Shown piece by piece: positions 41,248 through 50,266 of a stretch of DNA of 64,000 nucleotides. The DNA is from GCA-2709075 sp964492555 (GTDB taxonomy: Bacteria; Pseudomonadota; Alphaproteobacteria; MPNO01; UBA2964). A program made the position numbers and the translations under genes. Position 1 is the first letter of the stretch, and each line of letters begins with the position of its first letter. The DNA lies in contig CAZBKQ010000009.1 in NCBI GenBank assembly GCA_964492555.1, forward strand, positions 6,902 through 70,901, read 5' to 3'. The notes below the pieces were generated by a model. The model did no database searches and had not been told where the DNA came from. It was given only the letters and a program-made list of their open reading frames with translations.

Positions 41248-41964
41248 ATGCCATTCGCAAGTAAAGACATGACCAATCCGCAATCGGCCGTCAATTGGAT
41301 CGAGGAATTGGGCAATCCGGTCCCATACCCAGACGCCCTGAACCGTATGGAATCGCTTGCCGCCGCGATCCGAGAGGGAAATAGCGCGGAAACCATCTGG
41401 TTGCTGCAACATCCGCCGCTATATACCGCGGGGACCAGCGCCAGACGAGAGAATTTACTCGATCCCGACCGTTTCCCGGTATTCGAAACAGGGCGCGGCG
41501 GCGAATTTACCTATCACGGACCGGGTCAGATCGTGGGATACGCGATGCTTGATCTGAAAAACCGGTCCGAGGATGTGCGCGCCTATGTCCATGACCTCGA
41601 AAGCTGGCTGATCGCCACACTCGCCAAATTCGGTGTCCGGGGTGAACGGCGCGAGGGCCGTGTCGGCATATGGGTGGTAACAGGAAAATCCGTGGACGGC
41701 GTAGCACGGGAAAAGAAAATCGCCGCGATCGGGGTCCGGATCCGGCGCTGGGTCGCCTATCACGGCGTATCGCTGAATGTGGAGCCGGATTTGAGCCATT
41801 TTGACGGCATCGTCCCCTGCGGCATTTCCGATTACGGTGTGACGTCCCTGGTCGACCTGGGTATTACCGCCACGTTGGACGAAGTCGCGCACGCCCTGCG
41901 GGGCGCATTCGAGGACACTTTCGGCCGCGAAACGCGCCTGAACACCTACTCATCGCCAAGCTGA
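41248..41964 (+). CDS. lipB: Lipoyl(octanoyl) transferase
   Basis: Moves octanoyl from acyl carrier protein to lipoyl domains, ahead of LipA. It has 238 residues, typical length. Signatures are LLQHPPLYTAGTSA, RGGEFTYHGPGQIVGYAMLDL, the active-site Lys region EKKIAAIGVRIRRWVAYHG and the catalytic Cys in GIVPCGISDYGVTS. The ATG at 41248 is used; an ATG seven codons on is possible. It is divergent from tRNA-Leu and converges on the acylphosphatase gene, overlapping it by 19 nt. Confidence 0.94.
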   Translation: MPFASKDMTNPQSAVNWIEELGNPVPYPDALNRMESLAAAIREGNSAETIWLLQHPPLYTAGTSARRENLLDPDRFPVFETGRGGEFTYHGPGQIVGYAMLDLKNRSEDVRAYVHDLESWLIATLAKFGVRGERREGRVGIWVVTGKSVDGVAREKKIAAIGVRIRRWVAYHGVSLNVEPDLSHFDGIVPCGISDYGVTSLVDLGITATLDEVAHALRGAFEDTFGRETRLNTYSSPS

Positions 41965-42230
41965 TGGAACTCTTCGCTCTCAGGCGCATCCGCCGGTGAC
42001 CGTTCAATCCGGTCAACTCTGGCGGCAGGCGGGCCGGAATGACAATCCTCAACCATTCGCTCCACAGCGTCGCCCGAGCCGCTGAACAGCGCCTCCACCC
42101 GGCCATCGCGGCGGTTACGGACCCATCCTGCGAGGCCAAGCTTCTTGGCCCTTCTTACCGTCCAGGCGCGATACCAGACGCCTTGCACGCGCCCCGCGAT
42201 AAACACACGGACGGAAACGACGTCCGTCAG
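41946..42230 (-). CDS. Acylphosphatase
   Basis: A small enzyme of about 94 residues hydrolysing acyl phosphates. The active-site loop is GRVQGVWYRAWTVRRAKKLGL (with the catalytic Arg) and the Asn is in GWVRNRRDGRVEALFSG. The start is uncertain. A CTG at 42230 overlapping the ATP12 stop (CTGA) keeps the whole first beta strand, but CTG is a rare start. The GTG at 42206 would truncate that strand. The next in-frame start lies 141 nt further into ATP12. The 3' end overlaps lipB, on the opposite strand. Confidence 0.82.
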   Translation of the reverse strand: MTDVVSVRVFIAGRVQGVWYRAWTVRRAKKLGLAGWVRNRRDGRVEALFSGSGDAVERMVEDCHSGPPAARVDRIERSPADAPESEEFHQLGDE

Positions 42231-42931
42231 GCCGCCTGCCCGGCCGAAAGCGTGAGAAAGCGCACTGCGTCGCCGATGGTATGCCTGATGTGCTCCCTGC
42301 GCTCCGCGGCCTCCCGATCCTCGCCCCAGATCGATTCCTGATAGAGCTCGTCGAGAAAAGCCAGTTCCCACGCTTCATCCGCATCAATCCACGCTTTCGC
42401 CAGCCCGAAACCAAGAACAACGGAGCCGGTAGTCGCGGTCGCGGATAACAGACCGGCCAGCCGGAAATCGTCGCAAGCGGCGACTGCCGCGAGAAGCCGC
42501 CGCAACGATTCTTGCGGTTGCTCCACAGGAGTGAGGGAACGTGTAATGGAAAGATTGATTTCCATTTCCGCCGCGAACCGGTCCAGAAGCGGTTGCCATG
42601 CCCGGTCTTGCCGCTCACGCAAATCGGCGGGATTCTCTACCCGATAACACAACAGATCGGTCCCGCCATAACCCGCCACTTCTGCTATGACCGTCTCCCG
42701 TGCCGGACGCACGCGATCAACGGCTGAATTGGCGAGCTGCGTCAGAGGCATCGATTTCAGATCGATCTCATCTCCCTGACTTTGCCATTCGGATGCGATG
42801 GCCCCCGCAAGCGCCGCGCATGGCACCTCTAGCGCGTGCTTTGCGGGCGTTCGGACCGGCCGGCCATCCAGCTCTATACGGAATACCCGCCCGGCCTCAG
42901 CCGCGCGGGCTTCCCGGAAAAACCGTTTCAT
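42227..42931 (-). CDS. ATP12 family F1-ATPase assembly chaperone
   Basis: A 234-residue chaperone that assists assembly of the F1 alpha subunit, shared by alphaproteobacteria and mitochondria. Family segments are FRIELDGRPVRTPAKHALEVP, IASEWQSQGDEIDLKSMPLTQLANSAVDRV and GTDLLCYRVENPADL. The ATG at 42931 overlaps the AsmA stop by 4 nt, and its own stop overlaps the acylphosphatase start, so it sits in a tightly coupled run. Confidence 0.92.
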   Translation of the reverse strand: MKRFFREARAAEAGRVFRIELDGRPVRTPAKHALEVPCAALAGAIASEWQSQGDEIDLKSMPLTQLANSAVDRVRPARETVIAEVAGYGGTDLLCYRVENPADLRERQDRAWQPLLDRFAAEMEINLSITRSLTPVEQPQESLRRLLAAVAACDDFRLAGLLSATATTGSVVLGFGLAKAWIDADEAWELAFLDELYQESIWGEDREAAERREHIRHTIGDAVRFLTLSAGQAA

Positions 42932-44997
42932 CGACCAAAGAGACCCTTCAAACCCTTTTCGATCGCTGTGCCCGGATCGGGGATCGGGGATGACGGCTTG
43001 GTCTCTCCACCGCCGGTCTTCGCCGGGGCGCTCGACTTGCTGGGCGTCGCGGATTGCCGTTCATTCATAACCTTGACGACGCACGGGTCGGACGATTTCG
43101 TCGCTGCCTGCTTTTGGCCGGACCCGCCATTCGCGCCCAGCAGCCCACCGACGAGGTTTGCCGCCCCGCCAACCGTACTGCCGAGCCGCTTCACCGTACC
43201 CGCAACCATCGCGGCGGGGTCGGGCAACACCGAAGGAGACGCCAGCGTCCCACCAACCTTCAGCGGCACGAGAAGCGCCATCACACTGGCTGTCTCGGCG
43301 TAGGGAATAATGCCGAAATCAATCTCTTCCTTGGCGAGATTGACGCCACCACTGCCGACGATCGCCAGCCTGTTTGTATCAATCACGGTCGCATTGCTCT
43401 TGAGCTGGCCGTTCTTGATGCCGTGATCGATGGTAATGCACCCGATCCGCATCCCGTCATCGCCCTTGCTCCAGGGGGTAATCGCCTTAAGCACATCGGC
43501 GGACAGGAAATCGAGCAGATCATTGTGAACCCGGCCTTCGCCCATTCGGGTTTCGAACTTGCCGTTCAATCCGGCCATGATCGCCCGAACCGATTTACCC
43601 TTGCCGTTGACATCGGCGCCGATATTGAGCTTGCCCTCCAGCAGTCCCGGATTGCCCGCCTGTTTGATGATTTCCGCCAGATCGAGATCGGCGATCGAAA
43701 GCTTCATCGCGAGCTGCGGAATCGCGCTGGAGGAGACCAGGCTGAGATCGGTGGAGATCTTGCCGCCGGCATATGTCGCCTTGAAAGGCCGCAGAACCAG
43801 ATTGCCGTTCTTCAACGTCACATCGGCTGAAAGATCGGTCAGGATCAGCGCCGGTCCTTCAAGTTTTTTACCCCGGAAGGAGACATTGGCATTAGCCGCC
43901 TTCAACCCATCCAGCGGCAGAGGATCATCGGGGAAAACCCTTCCGTCATTCTTTGCGGCGGGTTTCTTCTCCTCATTGGCGGCAGGCTTCGCGTTCTTGT
44001 CCTGAAAGTCCTGCAGACGCAGCAATTCGGACGTCAGGGTCGCCGCAACCGACATCGGCTTGGCCGACGGGTTGATCGTCACATTGCCGGAAAGATCAGA
44101 CTCGCCCATTCGCAGGCTCAACCCCTTGATCTGCCAGCCGGCGCCCTTTTCGCTAACTGTGCCGCTAGCCTTGTAAGATCCCATATCCGGTATCGGCGAA
44201 CCGGAAAGCGCGGACAGGCTGGCCAACGTCTGGCCTTCGGCGGAAAACGCGATATTGATGCCCTTGTTTTCCTTGGGCTTTGCGATACCGCCTTTCAGCG
44301 TCACCTTGGCCCCGCCGGCTTCCGCCCCTAGGTCCAGATTCAAGGCATCACCCGCCGCCATTTTGGCAAGGGAATCTATCGCGCCCTTCAGGGTAATCGG
44401 CTGATCATTGAAAGAACCTTTGAAATTGAGCAACAGCGGTCCGCTGCTATCCGGCGCCGACGCCTGCAAACTGTCCACCCGCAACTTGGTTGTCGTGTTC
44501 TTGACGCCGTCGCGATAGACCAGCTGAGCATTCTCAACCAGGACCTTGTCGATGGTCGGAATGGTTCCGCCACCGGAATCCTTTTCCCCGTCCTTTTTGT
44601 CGGCGCCCTTCATTTCCCAGTTGCCGGTACCGTCTTTTTTGGTCTCCAGCAGGATGTCGGCGCCCGAGAGAACGATCTGCTTGATTTTCACTTCGCCAAA
44701 GAAGATCGGCAGAAGCTCTATCTCGGCACGGAAACTCTCAATGGTTGCCATTTCCTTGCGTGAACCCCAGGACGCATTGGCGAACCGGACCTTATCGACG
44801 GCAACCGCCGGGGTGAGCCCGATTTTCGGCGCGAACTCGCCTTCGATGACGAGGTCGCGGCCCGTCGCGTCTTTCACCGCCGTCTGGATTTCACCCTTAT
44901 AGGCGCTGAAATCCATAGTGAACAAAATGGCGACCGCCGTGACGACCAACGCCACAACGAGCCCGAGGACGATCTTGATAACGGTTGAAAATTTCAT
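42928..44997 (-). CDS. AsmA family protein
   Basis: A 689-residue inner-membrane anchored, largely periplasmic AsmA-type protein, a family linked to envelope lipid transport and assembly. A single N-terminal membrane helix lies at about 6-29 (VIKIVLGLVVALVVTAVAILF). A long beta-rich repeat region follows, with a Lys/Glu-rich stretch near 345 (ANEEKKPAAKNDG). The C-terminal AsmA_2 domain has LNIGADVNGKGKSVRAIMAGLNG. It overlaps the HAD phosphatase stop as ATGA. The C-terminal 60 residues are Ser/Gly/Pro-rich and disordered. Confidence 0.88.
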   Translation of the reverse strand: MKFSTVIKIVLGLVVALVVTAVAILFTMDFSAYKGEIQTAVKDATGRDLVIEGEFAPKIGLTPAVAVDKVRFANASWGSRKEMATIESFRAEIELLPIFFGEVKIKQIVLSGADILLETKKDGTGNWEMKGADKKDGEKDSGGGTIPTIDKVLVENAQLVYRDGVKNTTTKLRVDSLQASAPDSSGPLLLNFKGSFNDQPITLKGAIDSLAKMAAGDALNLDLGAEAGGAKVTLKGGIAKPKENKGINIAFSAEGQTLASLSALSGSPIPDMGSYKASGTVSEKGAGWQIKGLSLRMGESDLSGNVTINPSAKPMSVAATLTSELLRLQDFQDKNAKPAANEEKKPAAKNDGRVFPDDPLPLDGLKAANANVSFRGKKLEGPALILTDLSADVTLKNGNLVLRPFKATYAGGKISTDLSLVSSSAIPQLAMKLSIADLDLAEIIKQAGNPGLLEGKLNIGADVNGKGKSVRAIMAGLNGKFETRMGEGRVHNDLLDFLSADVLKAITPWSKGDDGMRIGCITIDHGIKNGQLKSNATVIDTNRLAIVGSGGVNLAKEEIDFGIIPYAETASVMALLVPLKVGGTLASPSVLPDPAAMVAGTVKRLGSTVGGAANLVGGLLGANGGSGQKQAATKSSDPCVVKVMNERQSATPSKSSAPAKTGGGETKPSSPIPDPGTAIEKGLKGLFGR

Positions 44998-45680
44998 GAT
45001 TTGCCTCCTGCCAGCCGGTTAAGGGTCGGAGAAATTTCTCTGATATCATCTAACACGCTGTGGGCGCCCGCTTCCACAAGCTCACCGGTTTCGTGAACAC
45101 CCCATGAAACACCTACAGCCATTGTGCCCGCATTGCGCGCCATTTGCATGTCAAAGGTCGTGTCGCCGACCATGACGGCATTGTGTTTCTCGACACCGGT
45201 TTCTTCCAACGCCTGATACATCAAATGCGGGTTGGGCTTTCCGGGCCCGTTATCCGTCGTTTTCAGCGTGACAAAACGATGGTGAATACCTTCAGTGGCC
45301 AGCAGATCGCGTAACCGCCCGCCGGACCGGCTGGTGATGATCGCCAGCAGAAACCCGGCTTCCTCGACCTCATCCAGCATGTCGTGCACGCCCTCGAACA
45401 ATGTCTGTTCCCGTGCCGGCCGAGTGCGGACGCCACGGGCGACCTCGTCATGATAATTGCGGATATGGGCGAATTCCGCGTCGCCCGCGCCGGGCAGCAG
45501 CGCCCGCACGGATTCATCCCAGGGAAGACCGATAATCCGCTTGATATCGCCGGGTTCGGGAAGCGGAAATCCGCAGGCTTCCCAGCAATCCATGACGCCC
45601 GCGACGATCGACGCGGCACTGTCGAGCAACGTACCGTCCAGATCGAACGCGGCAAGCTTCAGACTATCGCTATCAGACAT
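44994..45680 (-). CDS. HAD-IA phosphatase (phosphoglycolate phosphatase-like)
   Basis: A 228-residue HAD hydrolase. The nucleophile is in AAFDLDGTLLDSAASI, motif II is IITSRSGGRLRDLL, and the acidic motif is NAVMVGDTTFDMQMARNAG. The helical cap after motif I is of C1 type. This is usually annotated Gph-like, but substrate is unproven. It lies downstream of rluC in the gene order found in related genomes (rluC, HAD, ATP12). Confidence 0.87.
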   Translation of the reverse strand: MSDSDSLKLAAFDLDGTLLDSAASIVAGVMDCWEACGFPLPEPGDIKRIIGLPWDESVRALLPGAGDAEFAHIRNYHDEVARGVRTRPAREQTLFEGVHDMLDEVEEAGFLLAIITSRSGGRLRDLLATEGIHHRFVTLKTTDNGPGKPNPHLMYQALEETGVEKHNAVMVGDTTFDMQMARNAGTMAVGVSWGVHETGELVEAGAHSVLDDIREISPTLNRLAGGKS

Positions 45681-45749
45681 CGATTAATCCGATTTTCATG
45701 GCCGCAGAAATAGCCCATTGCAACCGGCGAGACTACCCCGGGAAAATAC

Positions 45750-46733
45750 TTATATCTTTGCGTCGGGCCGATCGACCAACGTGCCTTCCCGGGGATCGAA
45801 CCCGAAATATTTCATTGTGTCGGACATAAAGGGCGGCGGCTCCGCCTCTATCGTCACCATACCCTTTCGGGGATGAACCAGTGTGAGGCCGCGCGCATGC
45901 AGATGCAGCCTGTCGGCATTGGGGAAACCACCGGGAACGGCTTCCACGCCACCATATTTCCGATCCCCGACAATCGGCGTCCCGATAGCGCTGCAATGGA
46001 CACGTAACTGATGGGTCCGTCCGGTCTCCGGATATAGGGCAAGCCACGCCGCATCGGGGCCGGCATTTTCCACGACGATATAGCGTGTAATGGCGCGGCG
46101 TCCCGTTCCGGCAGCCATTTTTTCATGGCCCGCTTCACCCCGTTTGTCGAGGGCGAGATCGATTTCTCCCCGCCGCGGTTTTGGCACACCGGCGACAATC
46201 GCCCAATAGGTCTTTTCCACATCGCGTCCCCGGAAGGCCTTCGCCAGCGCCGCTGCCGAAAACGCATTCCGGGCAAGGACCAGTACGCCGCTGGTATCCC
46301 TGTCCAGCCGGTGAACCAGTTTTGGCCGTTCCTTCGCATCGAAACGCAACCCGTCCAGCAACCCGTCGATATGACGCTTAATTTTGGTGCCCCCCTGTAC
46401 GGCGATTCCGGACGGCTTGTTGATAGCGATGATGTCATCGTCCCGGTAAATCACCAGGCTGCGGATAAAATCGCGATCCGCCGCGCTCAGACGTGCGTCG
46501 CGCGGGGCCGCAGGTGCGGATTTAACCTCGGGCAAAGGCGGAACGCGAACGGATTGTCCGGTTTCCAGGCGGGTTGAGGACTTCGCGCGCTTGCCATCGA
46601 CACGGATTTGTCCCGTCCGCAGCATTTTCTCGATCTGCCCCTGGCTGACCCCGCCGAACTGCCGCCGGAACCAACGATCGAGACGCGTCCCGTCATCATC
46701 CGCCGCGACCTCCACGGTTTGAACGCCGCTCAT
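45750..46733 (-). CDS. rluC: RluA-family 23S rRNA pseudouridine synthase (RluC-like)
   Basis: A 327-residue pseudouridine synthase. An N-terminal S4 domain (about 13-60: TRLDRWFRRQFGGVSQGQIEKMLRTGQIRVDG) precedes the catalytic domain, with INKPSGIAVQGG and the catalytic Asp in LVHRLDRDTSGVLVLAR. The S4 domain and the HRLDRDTSG form fit RluC/RluD; RluC is chosen by neighbourhood. The ATG at 46733 overlaps the crcB stop (ATGA); the longest frame to 46826 is out-of-frame crcB. Confidence 0.9.
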   Translation of the reverse strand: MSGVQTVEVAADDDGTRLDRWFRRQFGGVSQGQIEKMLRTGQIRVDGKRAKSSTRLETGQSVRVPPLPEVKSAPAAPRDARLSAADRDFIRSLVIYRDDDIIAINKPSGIAVQGGTKIKRHIDGLLDGLRFDAKERPKLVHRLDRDTSGVLVLARNAFSAAALAKAFRGRDVEKTYWAIVAGVPKPRRGEIDLALDKRGEAGHEKMAAGTGRRAITRYIVVENAGPDAAWLALYPETGRTHQLRVHCSAIGTPIVGDRKYGGVEAVPGGFPNADRLHLHARGLTLVHPRKGMVTIEAEPPPFMSDTMKYFGFDPREGTLVDRPDAKI

Positions 46734-47110
46734 GCCAGCGCCCCCCGGACAATCGCCATGGCGCCCAGCATGGCACCCACCGACAAAAGCACGGAGGCGA
46801 CGATGTATCCCCCCGCAATCGCCCACGCACCGCGTTCAATCATCAGCACCACATCGACTGAAAAAGCCGAAAATGTCGTGAGCGCGCCCAGCATCCCCAC
46901 AGTCAGAAAGGCCCGCATCGCGGCGGACGGCGACCAGGCGAGCGCAAAACTCTCCACCAGCGCGCCCATAATCGCGCAGCCGATAATATTCACCGCCAGA
47001 ATACCCCAGGGAAAATCGCCCGGCATGGTTTGCTGGACAAACTGGGCTGTCAGGTGCCGCAGCACCGCGCCCGTCGCGCCACCCAACGCTATCGCAAGAA
47101 CAATCTTCAT
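46730..47110 (-). CDS. crcB: Fluoride ion channel CrcB/FluC
   Basis: A 126-residue small membrane protein with four hydrophobic helices, acting as a dimer to export fluoride. Marks are LGGATGAVLRHL, WGILAVNIIGCAIMG and TVGMLGALTTFSAFSVD. The ATG at 47110 overlaps the rarA stop as ATGA. There is no room for a fluoride riboswitch upstream, so expression follows rarA. Confidence 0.93.
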   Translation of the reverse strand: MKIVLAIALGGATGAVLRHLTAQFVQQTMPGDFPWGILAVNIIGCAIMGALVESFALAWSPSAAMRAFLTVGMLGALTTFSAFSVDVVLMIERGAWAIAGGYIVASVLLSVGAMLGAMAIVRGALA

Positions 47111-48253
47111 GCGCCACTCTCTCCGGCCGACCTTTCGCGCCGCAATTTTTCCCAATAACTCAGCCGCTTACGAATTTCCCGTTCGAAGCCACGTTCCACC
47201 GGTTTGTACAGGGTTTCGCGCGGCATATCGTCGGGAAAATAATTCTGCCCGGAAAACCCGTCGTCATTGTCATGATCGTATTCGTAACCGGCGCCATAAC
47301 CCAAATCCTTCATTAGCCCCGTCGGCGCATTCAGGATATGTGCGGGCGGGCTCAATGACCCGGTGGATTTTGCAATACGCGACGCGGCACCAAAGGCACG
47401 ATAGACCGCGTTCGATTTCGGCGCGGTAGCGAGATAAAGCGCGGCCTGTGCAATGGCCAGCTCGCCCTCCGGCGTGCCCAGCCGTTCATAACTCTGCCAG
47501 GCGGCAATTGTCAGCGGCAAGGCCTGCGGGTCAGCCAGCCCGACATCCTCAGAGGCAAAGCGCACCAGCCGCCGTGCGATAAAATGCGGATCCTCTCCGC
47601 CCGCCAGCATACGCGCCAGCCAGTACAGCGCCGCATCGGCATCGGACCCCCGCAGCGACTTNNNNNNNNNNNNNNNNNNNNNNNNNNNNNNNNNNNNNNN
47701 NNNNNNNNNNNNNNNNNNNNNNNNNNNNNNNNNNNNNNNNNNNNNNNNNNNNNNNNNNNNNAAGCACAAGAACCTGACAGCGGGAAAGCAATGGCGGGTT
47801 GAGTTCGAAGGACGGGTTTTCCGTCGTTGCTCCGATCAGCAAAATCGTGCCGTCTTCGACAACCGGCAGAAAGCTATCCTGTTGGGCACGGTTAAACCGG
47901 TGAATCTCATCGATAAACAGCAAGGTACCCCGACCCACGGCGCGATGCTCGCGAGCTTCCTCGAAGACCTTTCTCAATTCTGAAACGCCGGAAAAAATTG
48001 CCGAGATGAGCGCAAAACGCAGATCGGTGTTTTCCGCCAGCAGCCGCGCGATGGTGGTTTTTCCGGTACCGGGAGGCCCCCATAGGATCATTGAGGATAG
48101 TTTGCCCGATGCCACCATCCGACCAAGCGGCTTGTCGGGGGCCAGCAAGTGCGCCTGCCCCACGACCTGATCAAGCGCCGCCGGCCTCAGCCGTTCGGCA
48201 AGCGGCTTGGACGCGGCGTCTTCGAACAGACCGGGATCGTCATCGGCGGGCAT
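47107..48253 (-). CDS. rarA: Replication-associated recombination protein A (split by assembly gap)
   Basis: AAA+ ATPase acting at stalled forks. The N-terminal part carries LRPAALDQVVGQAHLL, Walker A WGPPGTGKTTIARLLAE and Walker B LLFIDEIHRFNRAQQD, ending LLSRCQVLVL at the gap. The C-terminal part restarts KSLRGSDADAALYWLARML and has the family tail. The 100 N between the two parts leave them in different frames. From memory of E. coli RarA about 95-100 residues are missing, so the true gap is nearer 290-300 nt and must be a multiple of three. No evidence that the gene itself is broken. Confidence 0.92.
47662..47761. other. Assembly gap of 100 N
   Basis: Exactly 100 N inside rarA, a common placeholder for a scaffold gap of unknown size. 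Flanking sequence belongs to the same gene on both sides, which supports the join. Confidence 0.95.
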
Positions 48254-48256
48254 GAA

Positions 48257-49669
48257 TTATTCCACGATGACGGAGAGTATCTTTCCGTCTCGCTTTATCG
48301 AAATCGCCCAACGCTGGCGCGGTTTGCCCAGCAATTTCTTCGCCGCCGCCACCCGAGTGACCTTATTGCCATTGACCTCCACCAGATAATCGCCCGGCCG
48401 CAAACCCAGCCGGTTCGCCGCGCTGCGCCGCGCCACCTTCAGGACGATGACGCCGCGCTTCAGCGGATCAATTGACAATTCCTCAGCCAAGGCGGGCGAC
48501 ATATTGGCGATCAGCGCGCCCGCCAGCGGATGTTTTCCCTTGAGACGGGTGAGATTCTTACGCGGTTTTTCCGGCGCCTTTTCAAGCGGAAAACGTAACT
48601 CACGGGTCCTGCCATCGCGCCAGATACGAAGCGCGGCCCGGTCGCCGACCCGCAGGGTTGCTATTCGAAAACGCAGCGCCGCCGGGGTTTCAACTTCCTG
48701 TTCGTTAATGGCAGTGACGATGTCCCCCACCCGGACACCCGCCCTGTCCGCGGGCCCGCCCGAATAGGTTTCATTAATCAAAACCCCGACCGGCCGTCTG
48801 AGCCCCAGATTGGCGGCAAGGCGGGATGTAACCTGTTGACCGGCCGCGCCGAGCCAGGGCGATACGATCCCCGAACCACCCAACGCGCTCTCGATTATCC
48901 GGGCCACCATATTGGCCGGTACCGCAAACCCGACGCCCTGAGAACCACCGCTCTTGCTGTATATCGCCGTATTGATCCCGGCCAGCCGCCCGTCCATTGT
49001 CAGCAACGCGCCACCACTGTTGCCGGGATTGATGGCGGCATCTGTTTGAATGAAGAAGCTGAAATCCGACACGCCCTCGGCCGCCCGGGCAACCGCCGAG
49101 ACGATACCGCTTGTCACCGTCTGACCGACACCGAACGGATTGCCGATCGCGAGAACCAGATCGCCCACCTCCAATTCGTCGGAATTCCGCAATTTCAAAG
49201 CGGGTAGGCGTTCCCCCTTGGTATCGACACGAAGAACCGCCAGATCGGTCCGTTCATCGGCGAGCACCACCTTGGCGGATAGCTCGCGCCTGTCCGACAG
49301 GACCACGATTATCTTATCGGCGCCCTTGATGACATGATTGTTGGTGACGATGATGCCATTGCGGCGGACGATTACACCCGATCCCAGGGAATTCTGGACC
49401 CGGTCGCGCGGCGCGCCGAAATTGAACAGATTATCGCCGAAAAACTGGCGAAAGAACGGATCGTTAAAAAACGGCGACTGGCGTGTCTTCACAACGCGCT
49501 TCGTATAGATATTGACCACCGCCGGCGACGCTTTCTTCACCAGAGGCGCGAATGACAGAGAAATTTCGGCGCTCGATGACGGCAAGGTCCTCTTTTGGGC
49601 ATCGGCGGGGGCGCCGGCGGCCGTCAGCAAAAAGATCAGAGGGAAAATAGAGAGAAGAAATTTGCGCAT
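48257..49669 (-). CDS. Do-family periplasmic serine protease (DegP/DegQ-like)
   Basis: HtrA-type quality-control protease of the periplasm. The ATG at 49669 gives 470 residues with a signal peptide (MRKFLLSIFPLIFLLTAAGAPADA). The catalytic triad is in ITNNHVIKGA-like VTNNHVIKGADK (His), ADERTDLAVLRV (Asp) and NPGNSGGALL (Ser). Two PDZ domains follow, each with a GDIV/GDYL carboxylate loop. It lies three nt from rarA. The rplQ terminator separates it from the ribosomal cluster. Confidence 0.92.
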   Translation of the reverse strand: MRKFLLSIFPLIFLLTAAGAPADAQKRTLPSSSAEISLSFAPLVKKASPAVVNIYTKRVVKTRQSPFFNDPFFRQFFGDNLFNFGAPRDRVQNSLGSGVIVRRNGIIVTNNHVIKGADKIIVVLSDRRELSAKVVLADERTDLAVLRVDTKGERLPALKLRNSDELEVGDLVLAIGNPFGVGQTVTSGIVSAVARAAEGVSDFSFFIQTDAAINPGNSGGALLTMDGRLAGINTAIYSKSGGSQGVGFAVPANMVARIIESALGGSGIVSPWLGAAGQQVTSRLAANLGLRRPVGVLINETYSGGPADRAGVRVGDIVTAINEQEVETPAALRFRIATLRVGDRAALRIWRDGRTRELRFPLEKAPEKPRKNLTRLKGKHPLAGALIANMSPALAEELSIDPLKRGVIVLKVARRSAANRLGLRPGDYLVEVNGNKVTRVAAAKKLLGKPRQRWAISIKRDGKILSVIVE

Positions 49670-49719
49670 ATCGGTGTCCGGCATAACGGATTGGCAGCCG
49701 TTTATGTAAGCATAACACC

Positions 49720-49753
49720 AAAAATAAACAGGGGCAGCCGAACGGCCGCCCCT
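49720..49753 (-). terminator. Intrinsic terminator of the ribosomal cluster
   Basis: On the minus strand AGGGGCGGCCG (49753-49743), a TT loop, then CGGCTGCCCCT (49740-49730, one wobble), followed by GTTTATTTTTG. It sits 25 nt past the rplQ stop and probably ends the whole S10-spc-alpha transcript. Confidence 0.8.
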
Positions 49754-49777
49754 GATCGGAAATCCAGTGGGAGAGAG

Positions 49778-50212
49778 TTACGCTGCGGCGTTTTCCGCTT
49801 CATCCATGTCGTCATAGAAGACGGGGCCGGAATCCTGTCCCTTGGCGTCCTCATCACGATCGACCAGCTCAATAAAGGCCATCGGCGCATCGTCGCCGTG
49901 ACGGAAACCCGCCTTGATAACACGGGTATACCCGCCCGCGCGATCGGCATAGCGCTCCGCTAGCACATCAAACAGCTTCGCCGTAATGACAGCGTCGTTA
50001 TTCAGCTTGGACAGGGCCTGACGGCGCGCATGCAGCGAACCCTTCTTGCCGAGCGTGACAAGTTGATCGACGATGGGGCTCAACTCTTTCGCTTTCGGCA
50101 GAGTCGTCTTGATCTGCTCATGCTTGATCAGCGCCACCGCCATATTGCGAAACATCGCCTTACGGTGCGAACTGGTCCGGTTGAGTTTGCGTCCACTCTT
50201 ACGGTGTCTCAT
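49778..50212 (-). CDS. rplQ: 50S ribosomal protein L17
   Basis: Large-subunit protein near the peptide exit. At 144 residues it exceeds the 127 of E. coli because of an acidic C-terminal tail (VDRDEDAKGQDSGPVFYDDMDEAENAAA). The core MRHRKSGRKLNRTSSHRKAMFRNM is unmistakable. Last gene before the terminator, 54 nt after rpoA. Confidence 0.97.
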   Translation of the reverse strand: MRHRKSGRKLNRTSSHRKAMFRNMAVALIKHEQIKTTLPKAKELSPIVDQLVTLGKKGSLHARRQALSKLNNDAVITAKLFDVLAERYADRAGGYTRVIKAGFRHGDDAPMAFIELVDRDEDAKGQDSGPVFYDDMDEAENAAA

Positions 50213-50266
50213 GACACTTGCTCCTGAATTACCGCGCCGGAACCGTTCCGACGTACGGCGGCTTTC

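Noticed and set aside
46730..47110. A fluoride riboswitch controlling crcB
   Set aside because: crcB overlaps the rarA stop, leaving no untranslated leader for an aptamer.
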